Assembly: GCA_037576195.1 (NCBI GenBank)
Contig: CM075101.1
Span: 30,442,001 to 30,506,000 of the forward strand
DNA: 64,000 nt
Direction: 5' to 3'
Origin: Phytoseiulus persimilis
Taxonomy: Eukaryota > Arthropoda > Arachnida > Mesostigmata > Phytoseiidae
Positions 1 to 11,590 of this stretch are shown here, in pieces. The position numbers were made by a program, and so were the translations under genes. Position 1 is the first letter of the stretch; each line of letters opens with the position of its first letter. The notes beneath the pieces are model-generated. The model saw only the letters and a program-made list of their open reading frames with translations. It did no database searches and was not told where the DNA came from.

Positions 1-1401
1 TATCATCAGACTCTCCCGCTTTCTCATCGTTTGCTCATCGGACTTTGGTTGACCAGTATTCGAAGATCCGGTACACGAAGCGGTCGGGAACCGTGCTTCT
101 GTCACTGTCATCAGTATCGACTAGTGTTCCATCTGAGCTCGATTAGAGCACTTCGATGTTCGTGCTGCACGGACGGCCTTTCCGAGGTTGTCGAAAGTAG
201 ACTCCACCACGGATGGTGGAACGGTGAAATATTCAAGAGCTCACGTCTCGTTCTCGTCATGAACGTGACACAGCGCAGACACTACCGCAACATTTGCGCC
301 CTGGTTGGGAGAAAATCAACATCACATGTTGTTGATTGAAACCCGACATATCTCCAGATTGAGTGCGGGGTCCTGCACATGCGACTGCCCCGAACATGTA
401 TCGATTGTGGATTCTCTGGAACCACGCGAAGAATGATGGAGGATGCTCTGATGCTCTCATCGAGATGGATTTTCCCAGGATGAGCTCTTCCCCATGTTGC
501 TTCACGAAATCCTCATTCGAAGTATCCAAAACGCGAATTCTCCGGAAGGCTCATGAGAAAGTTCGATATTGGTTTCTCAAATCTCGGAACTGATGCGAGT
601 GTAGTGAATACGGATTTCGCCCCGCCCCAACACTTCGCGAAGAGCTCGGGATACAACATCGACTTCCATGGCGCGAACGACAGTGCGCATCAAAAGAATT
701 TCCGTCACAAAATACGCGATCCCAAAAAGAATGGGCCGTGAGTATCGATTTCCACCGAGCACTCCCCTCGAGTTCTCCAGCGAGAGCACGGCTGAGAGTG
801 AGAGCAACAACTCGAACCCGTGGCGCCGCGTGAGTAATATCTCCTTGCCGAAATCAGGGCCGATCGTTGGGGTCGTCACTACGCTACTACGTCAGAGAGC
901 CGTCGGGTTTCAATTTGCACCATGTTCCTCTTTAGCAGCAGCATCTCCAATATTCCGTTATAGATAACTACGTTATATGAAATGCGGACAAAGTTCGGAT
1001 AAAGTTTGAACCTGCAGTGGCCAGTAAGTACCAGCAGGAGAGCCATTCCCGATCTCAAAATTCAATATTTCCTCCTCAAAGCTCGTCCTTAGCATACTCC
1101 CATCCCGTTCGTGTGCCAGTTCAGCGATGCTTCGCCGTTGGCTTGCGTCATTTCGCCTTGAGTGGACAAGCTTCTCGCTCCAATTTGCGCGTTATGCGTT
1201 GCGGACGTACTACGTGCATCGTTTCCGATGTCCTTTCCTTAACTTCCCTCCAGTGTGTGCTTCAGTGCAGCACAACCCTCATGCTCACACACACGGACAA
1301 ACCTTGAGAACGCGACTAGATGTTTGTTCGTCTCCATCTCTCAATCCGCTATCAAAAGTGAATGTTTCTCGACCAGGTTGAATTTCCGGTTGTGCCCTTG
1401 A

Positions 1402-1868
1402 TTATAAAATCTGTTCTTCGACTTGCATCATCTGAGCGCGCAATGATCGATCGCGGGCGGAGATACGCCCAGAATGGCGAGGATGGTTGTCGCCCCGAGA
1501 TTGGAACACTGAGTGCTCCAAACTTACCATTGGATCCCATGAAGTTTGATGTATATATCCAAGTCTCTGTGGAATACGACAGTCAAGGAAGGAGCGGTGT
1601 CCATGCTAAGGATCCCTCGTCACTAGAGAGTTCCCTCGAGGGTCGAATGGTGGAGTCGGAGCTCGAGGTCACCCGTGATACTCTGATTCTGTAGACGAGG
1701 GAACACATATAGCCCAACGGAAATCTGGCCGATCATAGAATCCCAGGATGGGTGTGGACCGCGGCAACTCACATCCTCTCTTGGAGCGCGCCTGCTTGGT
1801 GGAAGAGTGAGAGCCTCACTTTGCAGCTGGTGATAGTAGCGTAGAGCCCCTCCAGAAATCCATCGCAT
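1402..1868 (-). CDS. Weak three-exon model, product unknown
   Basis: On the - strand, exons 1773-1868, 1528-1566 and 1402-1431 all join in phase 0. The first ends at a GTGAGT donor. The 39-nt middle exon has a strong pyrimidine-rich ATTCCACAG acceptor and a GTAAGT donor. The last ends at TAA after nine codons. The peptide is only 54 residues and matches no family I know. The unspliced frame through the second intron is also open, so exon 2 could run on instead. The splice signals are better than the coding evidence. Confidence 0.25.
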
Positions 1869-2453
1869 CTTTCTCTTTTATCGACTCATCGAGAAACCTG
1901 CTCATGTTTAAGATTCGAACAATGCCACGGAGCATCATTGCTTCGATGCGAGATCTCATTCACGTATCTACCACGCCGTTTTGTGGAATTTCGTTCGTCG
2001 TTCAGAGCCAAGGAAACTCGTTGTCGTACCGTTCTGAGTGCAAGTCCCCCTCAGCCAGATTCGGACACGGAAGACGAAATCAGATTTGTGAACGTTCAAC
2101 TATTCGCAAAACCTGAATCATGGAACCTTGCACGGAAGCCACAGACGTGTTTCGAGGAATTCCAATAAAAATGAGCAAGGAAATTTTCTCTCAGGCTGAC
2201 GTCAATAGGGATCATGGATTCCGAACCTGACAATCGTTTCCTCGAATGATCTTTCGTTTCTCTCATCGATCGTCTGGATTTCCGTTGTCCTGGGTACGCG
2301 CCTGTCTCTGACAGATTCGATTCTGGTCACTTCTCGGAGCTCGAATTTGGCGAGGATATGTGATGTGTGCATGAATCTCTGTACATCCACAGGACGAAAC
2401 TAAACCTTGATCTTACTCCCTTCAACCTTCAACAATATTGTGCAACGGGGTAG

Positions 2454-3429
2454 CCTCAGATGCCAGAAACTCAGGTGCCAGAAACTCAGATGCCAGAAAC
2501 TCAGATGCCAGAATAAAACACTCTCCCGACTCCGGATGGGTCCCCGCTGATTTAGCGGGTTATTGGAGGCCGCGGATGAAGTTCAGAACCGGGGAGCTCT
2601 ACGGGAAAAGCTCCAGCTCCAATGGCTCTAGCACAGGCAACCTCTGCCACCCTCCTCGGGCCAACAGGATCAGCTTGAGAACCACCCCGGACATGGGAAT
2701 ATTGGCGATCGCCGTGGAAAACTCAGCGACGTCCTAGTTGCGGGTCTCCGGACCCGCCTTGATCCTACACTCTCTCCTTCACTGGCAGTGATGATTCGCT
2801 AGCGACGAGTAGGAAAAAAAGGTAGTTCCTTCCCTAACTCCGTGCATTGAGTGAGGAATCGCCGAGCTAGCAGCCCAAAAGCCAAGTTGAGGCTGAGCGA
2901 GCTTCCGGCGAAGGGGGCTACGACCGCTCGGAATGCGCGAAGGATCGCTATTCTATTTCCCCGCGGCTCGAGTCCCCGTACTTACACGCTGATCGAGATT
3001 GTAGACATGCATCAAATGTCCTATCCATTCATCATGATTCATTCATTCCCATCATCAGCAAACCATCGATATATTGCAGGGGGTGCGGTGCAGAGTGTAA
3101 GTACGGTGTGGAGGAGGGTCTGCCGCATGACTCGCGCTTGCTGCAGATGTCGGAGACGCTTTGCTCTCAAATACGCCTAATTAGCGGGGATCAATCGGAA
3201 ATCGGGAGAGTGTTTTATTCTAGCATTTGAGTTTCTGGCATCTGAGATTCTGGTAGACATCATTTTCCGAAGTACGGAGTACGCCAATTGAATTTCCGTA
3301 CTTCCTGGTACGGAAATTCATTAACGCCGCCCCGGTACGGAAAATGAATTGCCGTACTGGGCCGGTACGGAAATTCAATCGCCGTACTCCGTACTACGGA
3401 ATATGATGTCTAGATTCTGGCATCTGAGG
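2454..3429. mobile_element. Non-autonomous DNA transposon with ~100-bp inverted ends carrying GATGCCAGAAACTCA repeats
   Basis: The left end carries about four copies of a 16-bp unit (GATGCCAGAAACTCAG) starting CCTCAGATGCCAG, followed by AGAATAAAACACTCTCCCGA. The right end carries the same units and the same AATAAAACACTCTCCCGA block in inverted orientation, ending CTGGCATCTGAGG. The two ends match imperfectly over about 100 bp. No transposase frame lies between them, so it would depend on an enzyme supplied elsewhere. I could not see a clean target duplication outside the ends, so the superfamily is not assigned. The open frame over the left repeats is only the repeat being translated. Confidence 0.7.
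3254..3412. mobile_element. 159-bp MITE nested in the right end of the larger element, 8-bp target duplication
   Basis: Its ends are inverted copies of each other: about 44 of the first 48 bases match, both starting TAGACATCAT and reading on through TACGGAGTACG to GAATTTCCGTAC. It is flanked on both sides by the exact 8-bp duplication GATTCTGG (3246-3253 and 3413-3420). Removing the element and one copy restores the intact GATTCTGGCATCTGAGG repeat of the host transposon, which proves insertion into it. An 8-bp duplication fits the hAT superfamily; the terminal bases are not the commonest hAT form, so the superfamily call is tentative. Confidence 0.88.
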
Positions 3430-4727
3430 CACAACCTGTGCAATCATCACAAGCAGAGATCGGGAGAGAGATTAAGAGCCCTCGTTCCGTTGCTTCCCGG
3501 TCTCCGAGACATGACAAAACAACGATTCCGCGAGTAGCCAACATATAATATGTCGAGAATTTTCTCATCCTTCCTCGTTGTGTCATACCTCGATCAGAGC
3601 GAAAAGTTCTTGGATTGGTCTTAAATACCCGAATAAAAATAGGCATTCCTCGAGACTTTCTAAATAAGTCAACTCCTGACCAATCGACGTGAATGAGACA
3701 TTTCTCACCGAGTGATGGCCAAGAGAAGGAATTTTGGGAAGAATCCCGGCTTGCGTTGACCACCCTTTACTCTGCCTCTGTAGCGAGAGAGTTCTATTGG
3801 ATCGTCTCCCCGATTCCTACTTTTTCACCTCTGTGGCGCTATGCCTCACTCTTCACCTCTCTCTTGAGTCGAATTCTTGTCTCTAAGCCCTGGAAGGCAC
3901 ATTGTGAATTGGGGTGGGTTTCGACGAGTCTCCGGAGAGCTTGGCCAGTGAGCTCATGAAGGGTAACCGTCACGTGAGCGCTTATGAGACCCCGAACCCG
4001 AGGCATCGAAGTTCCGATAGCGGACAGCTCCTCCTCATTCAGAACCGGGGGTTATGAACATCAGGGAGTCACTATTTCGGTACGAAGGGCGGCGAAACAC
4101 GACTGTTTCAGAAACTATCCCTCGACACTGCTTGACTGCTCTACCTCGAGCCACCGTGAAATGCCGTTTCGGTCATGGGACGGTTGTGAGGGACGGGGTA
4201 TTGGTCAGCCTCTGGCGCCAAAAGCCCGAGAGATCGAGCACGCTCTTGCACATTCTGGAGGTGTTAATGAACTCCAATTCCCTCCCCTGCTCGCAGGTCA
4301 AATAGAGGATCAGGGTTTTAGTGGGCATTGGCTCCCTCCTCAGGGAGCTTGAGTCCTACACTACCACGGGTCGAGTTTGGAACAACAAATCCGCTCCACT
4401 GGTGGTGTGCGTAAACGCATTTCTCCCACACCTCACAGAAAAAAAAAATGAACTCCAACTGTGGCAGAGTGCACGTAGATCGGGGCAATCATCGTTTCCC
4501 GTGATTTAGGAGGAGACTTACTCGAGGACTTGACCGCTCTCAGCATTGAGCAGGTTTGCAAGAGACGGAATTTATCGAGAAGGATACCGTCTCTGCGGCA
4601 GCATTAACCCAAATTCTCTCATGGGGAGATGATGGTCAAATATGCTGTGGTAAGGTTCGAATGTCGATTACGTGAACATCGATATGAAGGGAATGATCCG
4701 CCGTTTGCGTTGCCGCTCAGTCTCGTC

Positions 4728-5307
4728 TCATGAGAAGTTGCGAGCGGACAAGTTGCATGAGTCCCGGGATGGTGGTGTGTTGCTGCCTGGGAGTTCGCTC
4801 GTTGGACTGGGGCACCGCTGAACGCTTGCTCGAGCCCCAGAATCTTCGTGAAGCTCTTCGAGATTTGCGGCTCACATGATTATACCAGCTGGAGGACAAA
4901 CACTGGAAACCGCTTGCTCTCATGCGAATGGTTGTTAATCTTCGTTCCAGGATGGTGAACACCTCAGGATGCAGCATCCACGAGAATCCAGCCGAATGAA
5001 TGACGCACTACCGCAAACATGCGCCAGGAGGGAAGAACTTCCGTGATTCTCCTCCTTTTCCGATCGCACGGTGAAGAAAATCTCACTGACCTCGGGCCCA
5101 CATCGAGGTTGCGTCGACCTCGACGGCCTGATTCCTCTTCAGAAGCTCTATACACAACGAATACGAATTGACATCGTGCGTAGTTAGGACCAACGGAATT
5201 GGAGAAGTTTGCTCCCTCGCATGAGCTATTCCTTGAGCGAAGTCGGATTCGAAAGAAATCATGCTCCATGGAGAATCCGCTCCCCCCTTCGCCGACTCAG
5301 TGGTCAT
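4728..5307 (-). CDS. Unrecognised small protein, three-exon model, divergent from stomatin
   Basis: Exons 5087-5307, 4876-4902 and 4728-4806 (- strand) join in phase to give 108 residues. The first exon lies in a stop-free stretch of about 114 codons, starts at MTTESAKGG and ends at a GTGAGA donor. The 27-nt middle exon has a TTTCCAG acceptor and a GTGAGC donor. The last ends in a Ser/Pro/Asn-rich tail. No domain, signal peptide or membrane segment is recognised. Its start is about 520 bp from the stomatin start on the other strand, so the two could share a bidirectional promoter. A GTGAGT donor at 5459-5464 (- strand) suggests an upstream exon, coding or untranslated, so the true N-terminus may differ. 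Confidence 0.4.
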
Positions 5308-5830
5308 GTGCGACAAGAGGGGTTTTATCGTTTGTTGAGATTGAGATCGAACGACGAGTGGGAGGACTCGCCGACCAGCGATGACATTTAGTGTCGAAAC
5401 TTGTGAGCCAACAGGTTGGTTTGGTCACGGAGCGCCCTCGTGCGGAGCCCGACGTTTCTCATACTCACGGTCGATTTCTTAGCCTGCCTACTGGCCGGCG
5501 TGCATTCCAGCCCACAACCGGCAACAGCGACGACAGCCGGAGCTCGGATTGCTCGTGAACCGCTGCCGCCATTGCCGGAGCATACGGCAGAGCTATCAAG
5601 ACGTAGCAAGTCGAGGCGCACGTAGGCTGCTTGCGTTGCCGCGTGCCTTGTGGTGGCAACCAGGAGTCTGTTGTCGAGAGGCACAGTCGATGAGGGCGAT
5701 TCAGGTCTCGCCTTCGCATCCTGAAGAGGACAAAATCTCACTGAACTCGAACCGCATTCTTAAGAGCGCCAAGTACTCGCAACGACAACAAAGCAAATCA
5801 CTCACGACAAACAACAACATTAGCGAAACG

Positions 5831-8800
5831 ATGTCTTTCGACGCGACCAAGGATAGGAATAGCCGCGGCAACGGCGCCGAAATTCGCAACTTCGGTGAGT
5901 CGTCGTTTTTCTTCCTTTCGAATAAACATATCGGTCGAGTTCACTCAACAGTACCTGCGAATCACATACTTCCTTGTGTTGAGGAATATCCTCGAGGGGA
6001 ACAGCGGTTTGTTACTAGATTGAGCTCATGATTAGGTCTAGCCGTATTCTAGATCCACAGTTTCATTTTCACTGGTGCTTGAGAAGATCCGTTCTTCTTC
6101 GGCCGACTTCAAGCTTTAATTCCTTGCCCTGTCTTGCTCTGACAGAGAGTGCGTCGACATTAGAAGAGTCCCGCGCGGTTCCTGATTGGTGGGATCTGCA
6201 GCCTTTGTCTCGCCGGGAGGAATATATGTAGGCCACCGCCCGGAGTCGAGACGCGACGCGGAGAACAATCCACGACGCATCCGAGGGCATTTTATTCATT
6301 GCTTGAATAGGAACTCCGCGTGCGCTTCAGAGCGGCTGGAAGCAATGAGTGCTCTTAGCTGATGGAACGTGAATGAAGTGCCTTTCCGAGGCATTCGTAG
6401 AATTATATTCATTTGATCCGGCTCTGGTTTCCATACCGAGTAAGTTCTGATATTGGCAAGCGAGGAACCGGTGCTATCAGGAGGCGTGTGCAGAGAAGCT
6501 CCGATCCTTCTCGGGGGTTCCGAGCTCGAGCTTCCCGCCCGCCGTGTTTACATCGCTTGCGGGGTGCCTGGTGGAGGAATCTGATTCAACCTGTTGTATC
6601 GTTCTCATCAGCACTCGGCCACCTTCCGCAGGTCGTTTCGGTTGCGAGTCGGCGAGGACTGTCCCACACAAACCGCGATTGGCACCTCGGCTGTGATCGA
6701 GGCCACAGTGGAACAACACCGCCTCGAGTTCACTAGCGTTCGCATGGATCGATAGTTGTGTATTTTTGAATCCTGTAACAACTGGAGATACTCTACGCCG
6801 TCGAATGCCATTCGCAGACGAAAGCCGACAGCCATCGACCTTGAGCATTCTCTTGAAAGTCTCTCGAGGGTCTTGAGTCCTGTATTGTCTTCGGCACGAG
6901 TTCCCGCCACTCGGGAGTGTACCCACTTCGTGCGACGGTTTCATGACGAGTCTGATTGAAATCCCTCCCCTTGGTTGCGAGAGGCGCGTTGTTTTTCGGA
7001 TCAACTAACGAGAAGCGTGTTTTGTTCGATGAATGTGCCCCTGCCGGGTACGACCGTCATGAGATTTCCCGCTTGGGACTCGCCGGTCCTCTGGTCATGA
7101 GTTCCGGGCACCCAAGTGAAGCATGAGAGAGAAAAACAATCAGGAAGTTCGAGCTCCCACCCGGATGGCATCGATTGGTTCCGGTAGCCCTTCAGTGATT
7201 GTGGACCAGTTGACTTCCTAACGGTTCCACTTCCGCCGTTGCGATGCCCTCGCGGAGTCGGTCAAAAACGATCGCTCTGGGAATATTCAAACGATTCCGC
7301 TTCAGCTTCCGCAAAGGAACAGCCTCGCTCCCCGGTGACGTTCCGAAGGGGGTAGGCGGACAGCGTAGACCCGAGCTCTGCAAAGAAACTGCTGTTCCAT
7401 GCGACGGATGTGTCGGGCCCACGTTCCCTCTGGGATCTCGAATCGGCCGATGAGGGCGTTGACTCTCTCGGTCGATCCTCCCGTCGTCGAATTTCGTGCT
7501 CTCTCGAGAACTTCAAAACCATTGGACCCTGTTGACAAAACGAGAGACGGCCCCAGGACCGATCATCATTCGTGTCACACGAATGAGAACTCTCTGTGGG
7601 TATTGGAACAATTAGATATCTGATCGGCGTCAAACAGAGCACGTACTTCGTCTTGCAAGACGGAGAGCTCCCCCAGCGCAGAGCAAAGTCGCAGCTTTCC
7701 AATCGATAACGTCGAGCTGTCCTTGGAGGGCGGGAAAAGTCGGCGATTCAATCGATGACAGGATGCCAGTCACGATACTTGTCCGTGCATGCATCACGAA
7801 GCTGTAGTCGCGAATTGGTTCTCGATCGACTATCTGGCTCGACCATTATTATCCCGACGCCCACGTCCGCAGAGGGCGACTCGTCGGAAGGCTTCGTAGG
7901 AGTTCATCTGAGTGATGCACGGGACCCTTCCGTAGTAGGCAGAGGTGTCCTCCTGCACACGACCGCAGGTGTTTTGACTGCTTACGTCGGCTAGTTGCTT
8001 ATCGACGCGGGGAGTACATGGAGTGCTTTACAGTTTTTCGTATCGAACCACCATCGATTCGGTGAACACAGGAGGTTCTGTAGCCCAGTCCTGGATACCT
8101 GAGCGGTTCGTCGTGACGGCGCTGGAAGGTTGGAGTATTCCTCGGCAGAAACCGAAAGTCTTCCGAGACGCTTCAAGGACTCTAGCGTGTGCCAGGGTCG
8201 GGGAGGTATCGGCGAGATATGATTCGAGCTGTCAACACTCGATCTCTCCAAACTTTGGGAACCCTCTGCGCTGGATGCCGATATGCCTTCGAGCCGCCAT
8301 GGCTTCCAGAACAAAATCCACCAGAGCAGCACGAAAAAATCCAACAGCGCTCCGAATAGAGAGCTGTCTTGCTTTACGTTCGGTGAGTCCTCTCGTCTTG
8401 ACTGTGAAGGGAAGCCCGGTTCCTACGTCAAAGCCTCCACCGAGTTGTGAGTTCTGCAACGGGTCTTCATGGAATTAGTTAGCGCTCCACTTGGGGAGAA
8501 CGCAAGATGCGACCCGGTCGGAATCCGTCTCTTCAGAACTCATCCTTGGTGCCTGGACGCCTCATGAGTTCGCTTCCAAGTCATAGCTGGGACGGATCCT
8601 GTCATCGCTGTTCCGTTCGGCTGCATCGCTCAATGGCCACGATAGCAAACTCAAGAAATCGCTGTGCGTATATGTACTGCGCTATGCGGACTGTCGGGAT
8701 GAATTTCCGTCGAATATGTCGCCAGAGTTGTGGCCGACTGATGAAATCGGAGGGGCATTTTCGAGATTGTAAGGAATTCAGGAGGACGAGCGTCCTAGCC

Positions 8801-11590
8801 CATGAGGTGACACATTGAGATTCCGTCGTTGACAGAAGAGCCTCGCATTGTGTCCGTGGTGAAGTCAGCGTACCCGAGCTCTTTTGGAGAGGGAACCTCT
8901 TCCCGATTGCGGTCAATAGATTGTTTAATTTATGAACCTCTGTTTAGACATCGTTGCTACGAGCCTTGCTGTCTAATTGACGCGAGATTTACCAGAGCCG
9001 AGCAGCGAATCTATGCTGGGTGCATCCGACGGTGCAGCCAGAAGGGAATCGCGAATCCCCGCTCGAGCTCGGTGGTGGACGACACGCCACCTCGTTCCCC
9101 CATGCGAAAGAACAATTCCATCGGTGATCGTCTGATTTTTGGTGAGACAGCTGTCACAGCTCCCGAGCTTGTGGATGTCATCGGCGACGGAGGATGTTAG
9201 GAAAGGTCCCCCGCACTCTAAATACAGCGTCACCTCACGACGGATGTCGCGAAGAGACATCCTATCGCTCGTAACTGAGGTTTTTGCTGCCTTCCAGCGG
9301 ACGCCGAAGATGCCGACGTCGGAATCTGTGGTTGGATTCTAACTGTGGGCTCCCTAATTCTCATAGGGGCCACTTTCCCATTATCGTTGTTTTTCTGCAT
9401 AAAGGTGAGATTTCCGCGTAGACGATCCGTACAACTATGAGCGAGTTCCGAACCCTGTATTCGGCGGTCGGCGAGGGAAGTAGACGGTTCCGGGTTCTTT
9501 CCGGCGGCTCCCTCGCCGATCAAAACTTCGAGCCGTTTCGACTCGCGATTGAAAGTGAGAATATTTCAAGGTCGTCCAAGAGTATGAGCGGGCTGTCATC
9601 TTCCGTCTCGGTCGTCTTCTCTCTGGAGGCTCTAAAGGACCCGGTATGTATCGGTTGGAATAGGAGGCAATCTGTCGCCGAGTTGAGTTTGAAATGAGAG
9701 CTTAAAACCCATCTAAATGGAAAACTAAAGGCTCGAGTCCTCGGCAGCAGTGTTGCTCGGCAACATGGCCGCTCCATCAACTAAATGAAAACTAACTGAG
9801 ATGAATCATAAGCGAAAGAGGTGAAACTCTAGAGTTCGGATGCATGATTTACATACGGAGAAAAAATAGGAACCTATGTAAATTAATTAACAGTCGAGCA
9901 GCTTTACTCACTCGGCCGGAACAAATGAGAACTCTCTCTGACCATAGACCCAAAGAGTCCGACGGCCTTGGTATCTAACGGTGCTTCTCAGCGCAAACAC
10001 CGGCAAGCATTCTTGCATCGAGCGATCACTGGATTGAGCCCAATCAAGAGGGCTTGCACACGTCACTCGAAAAGGTTCATGCAGGTTGGATCGGAGGATC
10101 GGTAGAAAGCCCATTCTGATGTCGGGAATCGACACAGTTGAGGATTGATCACCGCTTTTCGTCGGAGAATCAATTTCGCACGGGGTGCCCAACGGACACG
10201 AGAGTTGAAATCACTGGGCTGCAGGGAGAGTCACCACCGAATCTCTGAGGAATGCCGATCCCACCTCTGACTGTCCGCAGTGGACCGTGGTGATTGACTA
10301 ACAAATTCTTACGCTAAGAATTTACAGGGATCTTCTTCATCATGCCTTGCATCGAAAACTATACCAAGGTGAGTGACGGCCCTGGGCGCCTGGGTCTGGA
10401 GAAGTAGGCATGGCTCTCGTTGCTGAGTACCGCGTCATTTTCAGGTTGACCTCAGGACTCTGACCTTCGATGTTCCACCGCAAGAAGTTCTGACGAAGGA
10501 TTCAGTGACTGTTTCCGTGGATGCTGTGGTTTACTACAGGTAAATTTCGATTAGCCATGTTTCGCACTGGGGCTGAGTCTGGATCGAGTTCTCGGCTCTC
10601 AGAATCTATCGAGTCGGAATGATAACGATTGACAAACCGTTCCCAGGATCCAAAACGCCGCCGTATCAGTGGCGAATGTGGAAAACGCTCATCATTCAAC
10701 AAGGCTTTTGGCCCAGACTACCCTCAGGTCGGTGTTCCCGGGCTGCTGGAGTCTGGCCACCTTCGTCTAAGACCGCACTATCCCTGTGCTCGTGATGTTT
10801 CGGCTAATTCGTTACTCCTTGAACAGGAACATGCTGGGAACACGCAACCTGCACGAGATACTCTCTGATCGAGAGCAAATTTCGGCTACCATGCAGAACA
10901 CGCTCGACGGAACAACGGATGCTTGGGGAATCAAGGTGGAACGCGTAGAAATGTGAGTTTTCTATCCGATTCGGGTCGCGTTCCGCACTCGGCGCTCGTC
11001 GCAACTCATTCTCAACCATTCCAGTAAGGACGTCCGTTTGCCTGTGCAACTGCAGAGAGCGATGGCGGCAGAAGCAGAAGCCGCTCGGGAAGCTCGAGCC
11101 AAAGTCATCGCGGCCGAAGGGGAGCAAAAGTCTTCCAGAGCTCTGAAGGAAGCCGCGGACGTCATGGCTCAGGTAGTTTTCAAATTCGCCTCGTTTCCTA
11201 GTCATTTGAGTGAGAGTGAGATGGAGAGGGAATCGTTTGTCTTGGCTCGTATAAGGGCAGTTGTGGGAGAGGGGGGGGGGTTTCTCTGTAAGTTCGGAAC
11301 TTCCCGAGCCTCCGGATGAGGATTATGAAGACGAGGCTCAGAGCAGCCGGGATTCACTGATAGGATAAGTGAGATAAAGCGACCCGTTGTTCAAATCCTT
11401 ACCGATAGTCGGCGTGTGACGAAATTGGCGAGTCTTTAAAGCGGCCCGTGTCTTTGAATTCCAGAGCCCGGCAGCTCTGCAGCTCAGGTACCTCCAGACC
11501 TTGAACACTATCTCGGCGGAGAAAAATTCGACCATTGTGTTCCCGATCCCCATCGACATGCTGCAAGGCTTCGTTGCGAAGGACAAATAG
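5831..11590 (+). CDS. Stomatin (band-7/SPFH membrane scaffold protein)
   Basis: This is a membrane-inserted scaffold protein of the stomatin/MEC-2 family, which forms oligomers at the inner face of the plasma membrane and tunes ion channels. Nine coding exons join with consistent phases: 5831-5894, 9298-9404, 9571-9643, 10328-10368, 10445-10539, 10647-10727, 10827-10952, 11025-11172 and 11465-11590 (861 nt, 286 residues plus stop). Residues 1-31 form a polar N-terminus. Residues 32-57 are the hydrophobic hairpin, with the family's conserved proline in [11 protein letters not shown] (P49). The SPFH domain follows, including [36 protein letters not shown] and [16 protein letters not shown]. Next comes the Ala/Glu-rich helix used for oligomerisation ([20 protein letters not shown]), then [10 protein letters not shown] near the C-terminus. 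Length is normal for the family. All introns are GT-AG; intron 1 is 3.4 kb and the rest are about 70-680 bp. Family membership is certain; which paralogue (stomatin, MEC-2 or UNC-1 type) is not. Confidence 0.97.
8283..8382 (+). CDS. Possible alternative first exon of stomatin (33 codons)
   Basis: This exon lies in the first intron of the stomatin gene. An ATG opens a 33-codon frame rich in Ser, Lys and Asn that ends at a consensus donor (G|GTGAGT) in phase 1. That is the same phase and the same final G as the first exon at 5831-5894, so it would join the 9298 exon in frame and swap the N-terminus without touching the membrane hairpin. Alternative N-termini are known for stomatin-family genes such as mec-2 in Caenorhabditis elegans. 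The frame is closed shortly upstream and no good acceptor precedes it, which favours a first exon over a cassette exon. There is no transcript evidence. Confidence 0.42.
9102..9141 (+). CDS. Possible second alternative first exon of stomatin (13 codons)
   Basis: An ATG opens a 13-codon frame ([13 protein letters not shown]) that ends at G|GTGAGA, again in phase 1 and only 156 bp before the shared exon at 9298. It would give a very short basic N-terminus ahead of the common acidic segment. The frame stays open further upstream, so this could instead be the end of a longer exon, or chance. The support is the donor and the matching phase; it is weaker than for the 8283 exon. Confidence 0.28.

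Larger units (their letters stand above)
5895..9297 (+). other. Stomatin intron 1
   Basis: This 3.4-kb GT-AG intron is far longer than the others in the gene. Apart from the two candidate alternative first exons (8283-8382 and 9102-9141) I see only short open frames on both strands with no splice partners. Long first introns with internal promoters are a common arrangement for alternative N-termini. Confidence 0.85.

Noticed and set aside
577-879. 100-codon - strand frame with hydrophobic stretches, considered as a gustatory-receptor fragment
   Set aside because: No diagnostic receptor motif, and the + strand over the same bases has GTGAGT donors and an equally long frame.
2438-2737. + strand frame with Asp-Ala-Arg-Asn-Ser repeats
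   Set aside because: It is the translated terminal repeat array of the transposon at 2454-3429.
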